Source: Nocardioides faecalis (GTDB lineage: Bacteria > Actinomycetota > Actinomycetes > Propionibacteriales > Nocardioidaceae). From it: a DNA stretch of 64,000 bases. The stretch is from positions 3,410,001 to 3,474,000 of the forward strand of contig NZ_CP074406.1 of NCBI RefSeq assembly GCF_018388425.1. The letters are read 5' to 3'. Position numbers and translations under genes: made by a program. The notes under the pieces were generated by a model. It was not told the DNA's origin. It worked only from the letters and a program-made list of their open reading frames with translations, and searched no databases. Below, piece after piece: positions 62,756-64,000 of the stretch; positions within the stretch are counted from its first letter, which is position 1; the number at the start of each line of letters is the position of its first letter.

Positions 62756-63921
62756 CAGTTCCCTGCCTCGAAGAGCCCGGCACGCAGCCGGGTGCCGGCG
62801 GTCGCGGCGGCGTAGGCCTCCAGCGCCTCCCGCGCGGCAGGGTCGAGGTGGCTGGGCACCTGGACCTGCACGGTGGCGAGCAGGTCGCCCTTCGTGCCGT
62901 CGGCCAGCGTGGCGCCCTTGCCGCGCACCCGGAACGTGCGCCCGTCGGGGGTCCCGGCGGGCACCCGCAGGGTGACCGGAGGCCCGTCCAGGGTGGGCAC
63001 GGAGATCTCCGCGCCGAGCGCGAGCTCGGGGAAGGAGACCGGCACGTCGACGGTGAGGTGATTGCCCTTGCGGCCGAACACGCGGTGCGGGGCGACCTTG
63101 ACGGTGACGTACAGGTCGCCCGCCGGGCCGCCGTTCTCACCGGGAGCGCCCTTGCCGCGCAGCCGGATCCGCTGTCCGTCCTTGACGCCGGCGGGCAGCT
63201 TGGCCTGGATCTTGCGGGTGGAGCGGCCGCGTCCCGATCCGTGGCAGGTGGGGCACGGCTCGTCGTACACGAGCTGGCGACCACCGCAGGCCGGGCAGGT
63301 CTCGTTCATCGAGAACGCCCCGCCGACCGAGGCCGTGACGAAGCCGGTGCCCTCACAGGTCGCGCACACGTGCGGGCGGGTGCCGGGCTTGCCGCCGGTG
63401 CCGTTGCAGGTGGGGCAGGCGGCGTCGGAGGCCAGGCGCAGCGAGACGGTGACGCCCTCGAGGGCGTCGGTGAAGCCGATGGTGGTGGAGGTCTCCTGGT
63501 CCGCGCCCCGGGTGGCGCGCGGCGCCCGGCGACCGCCGAAGCCTCCGCCGCCCCCGAACAGGTCCCCGAAGAGGTCGCCGAACCCGCCGCCGCCGCCGCG
63601 CTCGCGGAACAGGTCCTCCATGTTGACCCCGCCGCCACCGAAGCCACCGCCGCCGGCCGGGAAGCCGCCGCGGCTGAACAGCTCGCGGGCCTCGTCGTAC
63701 TTCTTGCGCTTGTCGGCGTCGCCGAGGACGTCGTAGGCCTCGGCGACCGCCTTGAACTTCTCGTGCTTGGCGGTGTCGTCGGGGTTGGAGTCAGGGTGGT
63801 TGGCGCGGGCGAGCTTGCGGTAGGCCTTCTTGATCTCGTCCGCGGACGCGGTCTTGGCCACGCCGAGCTCGGCGTAGAAGTCCTTGGTGGCCCAGTCGGA
63901 CCGGATCGTGTCGTCACTCAT
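62755..63921 (-). CDS. dnaJ: chaperone DnaJ
   Basis: The 388-residue co-chaperone has a J domain with HPD at 42-44, a long Gly/Phe linker (85-130), a four-motif zinc finger (169-230) and two substrate-binding beta domains. The third zinc motif reads CPACGGRQL, lacking the second Gly of CxxCxGxG but keeping both Cys. The ATG overlaps the upstream stop as ATGA. The order grpE-dnaJ-hspR is the standard actinobacterial dnaK operon. Confidence 0.96.
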   Translation of the reverse strand: MSDDTIRSDWATKDFYAELGVAKTASADEIKKAYRKLARANHPDSNPDDTAKHEKFKAVAEAYDVLGDADKRKKYDEARELFSRGGFPAGGGGFGGGGVNMEDLFRERGGGGGFGDLFGDLFGGGGGFGGRRAPRATRGADQETSTTIGFTDALEGVTVSLRLASDAACPTCNGTGGKPGTRPHVCATCEGTGFVTASVGGAFSMNETCPACGGRQLVYDEPCPTCHGSGRGRSTRKIQAKLPAGVKDGQRIRLRGKGAPGENGGPAGDLYVTVKVAPHRVFGRKGNHLTVDVPVSFPELALGAEISVPTLDGPPVTLRVPAGTPDGRTFRVRGKGATLADGTKGDLLATVQVQVPSHLDPAAREALEAYAAATAGTRLRAGLFEAGN

Positions 63922-64000
63922 CGCGACTCCTCCCCCTTCCTCTCGTTGGTGTGGTCGGTGTTGTCATCCGCGCTGTCATCCGCGTTGTCATCCGCGGGCC
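63918..64000 (-). CDS. grpE: C-terminal end of probable GrpE
   Basis: Only the last 27 codons (including the stop) are in the window. They read as an acidic tail with repeated A-D-D-N/S units, encoded by a 12-bp repeat, ending GEESR. The stop overlaps the dnaJ ATG as ATGA. The GrpE assignment rests on gene order, not on domain sequence. Confidence 0.6.
   Translation of the reverse strand, partial: PADDNADDSADDNTDHTNERKGEESR
63960..63995 (-). repeat. 12-bp tandem repeat in the probable grpE tail
   Basis: Three copies of GYTGTCATCCGC (plus-strand reading), in frame with the acidic tail. Confidence 0.85.

Overview
The window is chromosomal DNA from a high-GC actinobacterium, most likely Nocardioides or a close relative in the Nocardioidaceae. 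This is inferred from protein character: MhuD, HspR, DUF3151, a SigE-family sigma factor, DUF2510, class I LysRS and many GTG starts. No rRNA, tRNA, CRISPR array, prophage or plasmid origin was seen. A large share of genes look leaderless: a TANNNT hexamer sits 6-8 nt in front of the start codon with no Shine-Dalgarno.

Layout. 1-10 kb: a truncated alpha/beta hydrolase, purL-arfB, a secreted DUF1906 protein divergent from purL, a membrane protein, purSQ, a GsP17M-like protein, an acyl-CoA ligase and purC. 10-21 kb: a sulfotransferase, a beta-propeller protein, a HIT-like protein, a large ATPase-LuxR regulator, an MFS exporter and a 1393-residue LPXTG surface protein with eleven Ig-like repeats. 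21-28.4 kb: mhuD, then a six-gene minus-strand operon in which a branched-chain-type ABC transporter encloses an acyl-CoA ligase, with a Crp-type palindrome at its head. 28.5-35.5 kb: an SRPBCC protein, purB with a 22-bp tandem array upstream, purD plus two GNAT acetyltransferases, a lipoprotein and purA. 35.8-41.6 kb: a GGDEF protein, a ketosteroid isomerase behind a KstR-like site, an acyl-CoA carboxyltransferase, a lipid kinase and class I lysS.

41.58-42.96 kb holds the most unusual object: a 1383-bp cassette bounded by 76-bp inverted repeats (75/76 identical) that carries one gene for an AbiEi-type HTH plus DUF559-like nuclease protein. It sits exactly between the 3' ends of lysS and a DUF3151 gene.

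43-54.8 kb is mostly housekeeping: ilvA, fba, a membrane protein with a SigE-type sigma factor, a TrmH methyltransferase, two DedA proteins, pyrE, a secreted propeller protein, an aminotransferase, a DUF2510 protein and a membrane protein. 54.9-64 kb is a chaperone region: clpB behind an HspR HAIR operator, an XRE/HEAT regulator, an Abi-alpha-like protein, a DUF445 protein, and hspR-dnaJ with the tail of a probable grpE.

Functionally, six purine loci (purL, purSQ, purC, purB, purD, purA) lie dispersed over 34 kb, each with its own promoter. HspR encoded at one end probably represses clpB within the window. Short tandem repeats (7-23 bp) recur at gene 3' ends, promoters and low-complexity protein tails, suggesting a replication-slippage-prone genome.
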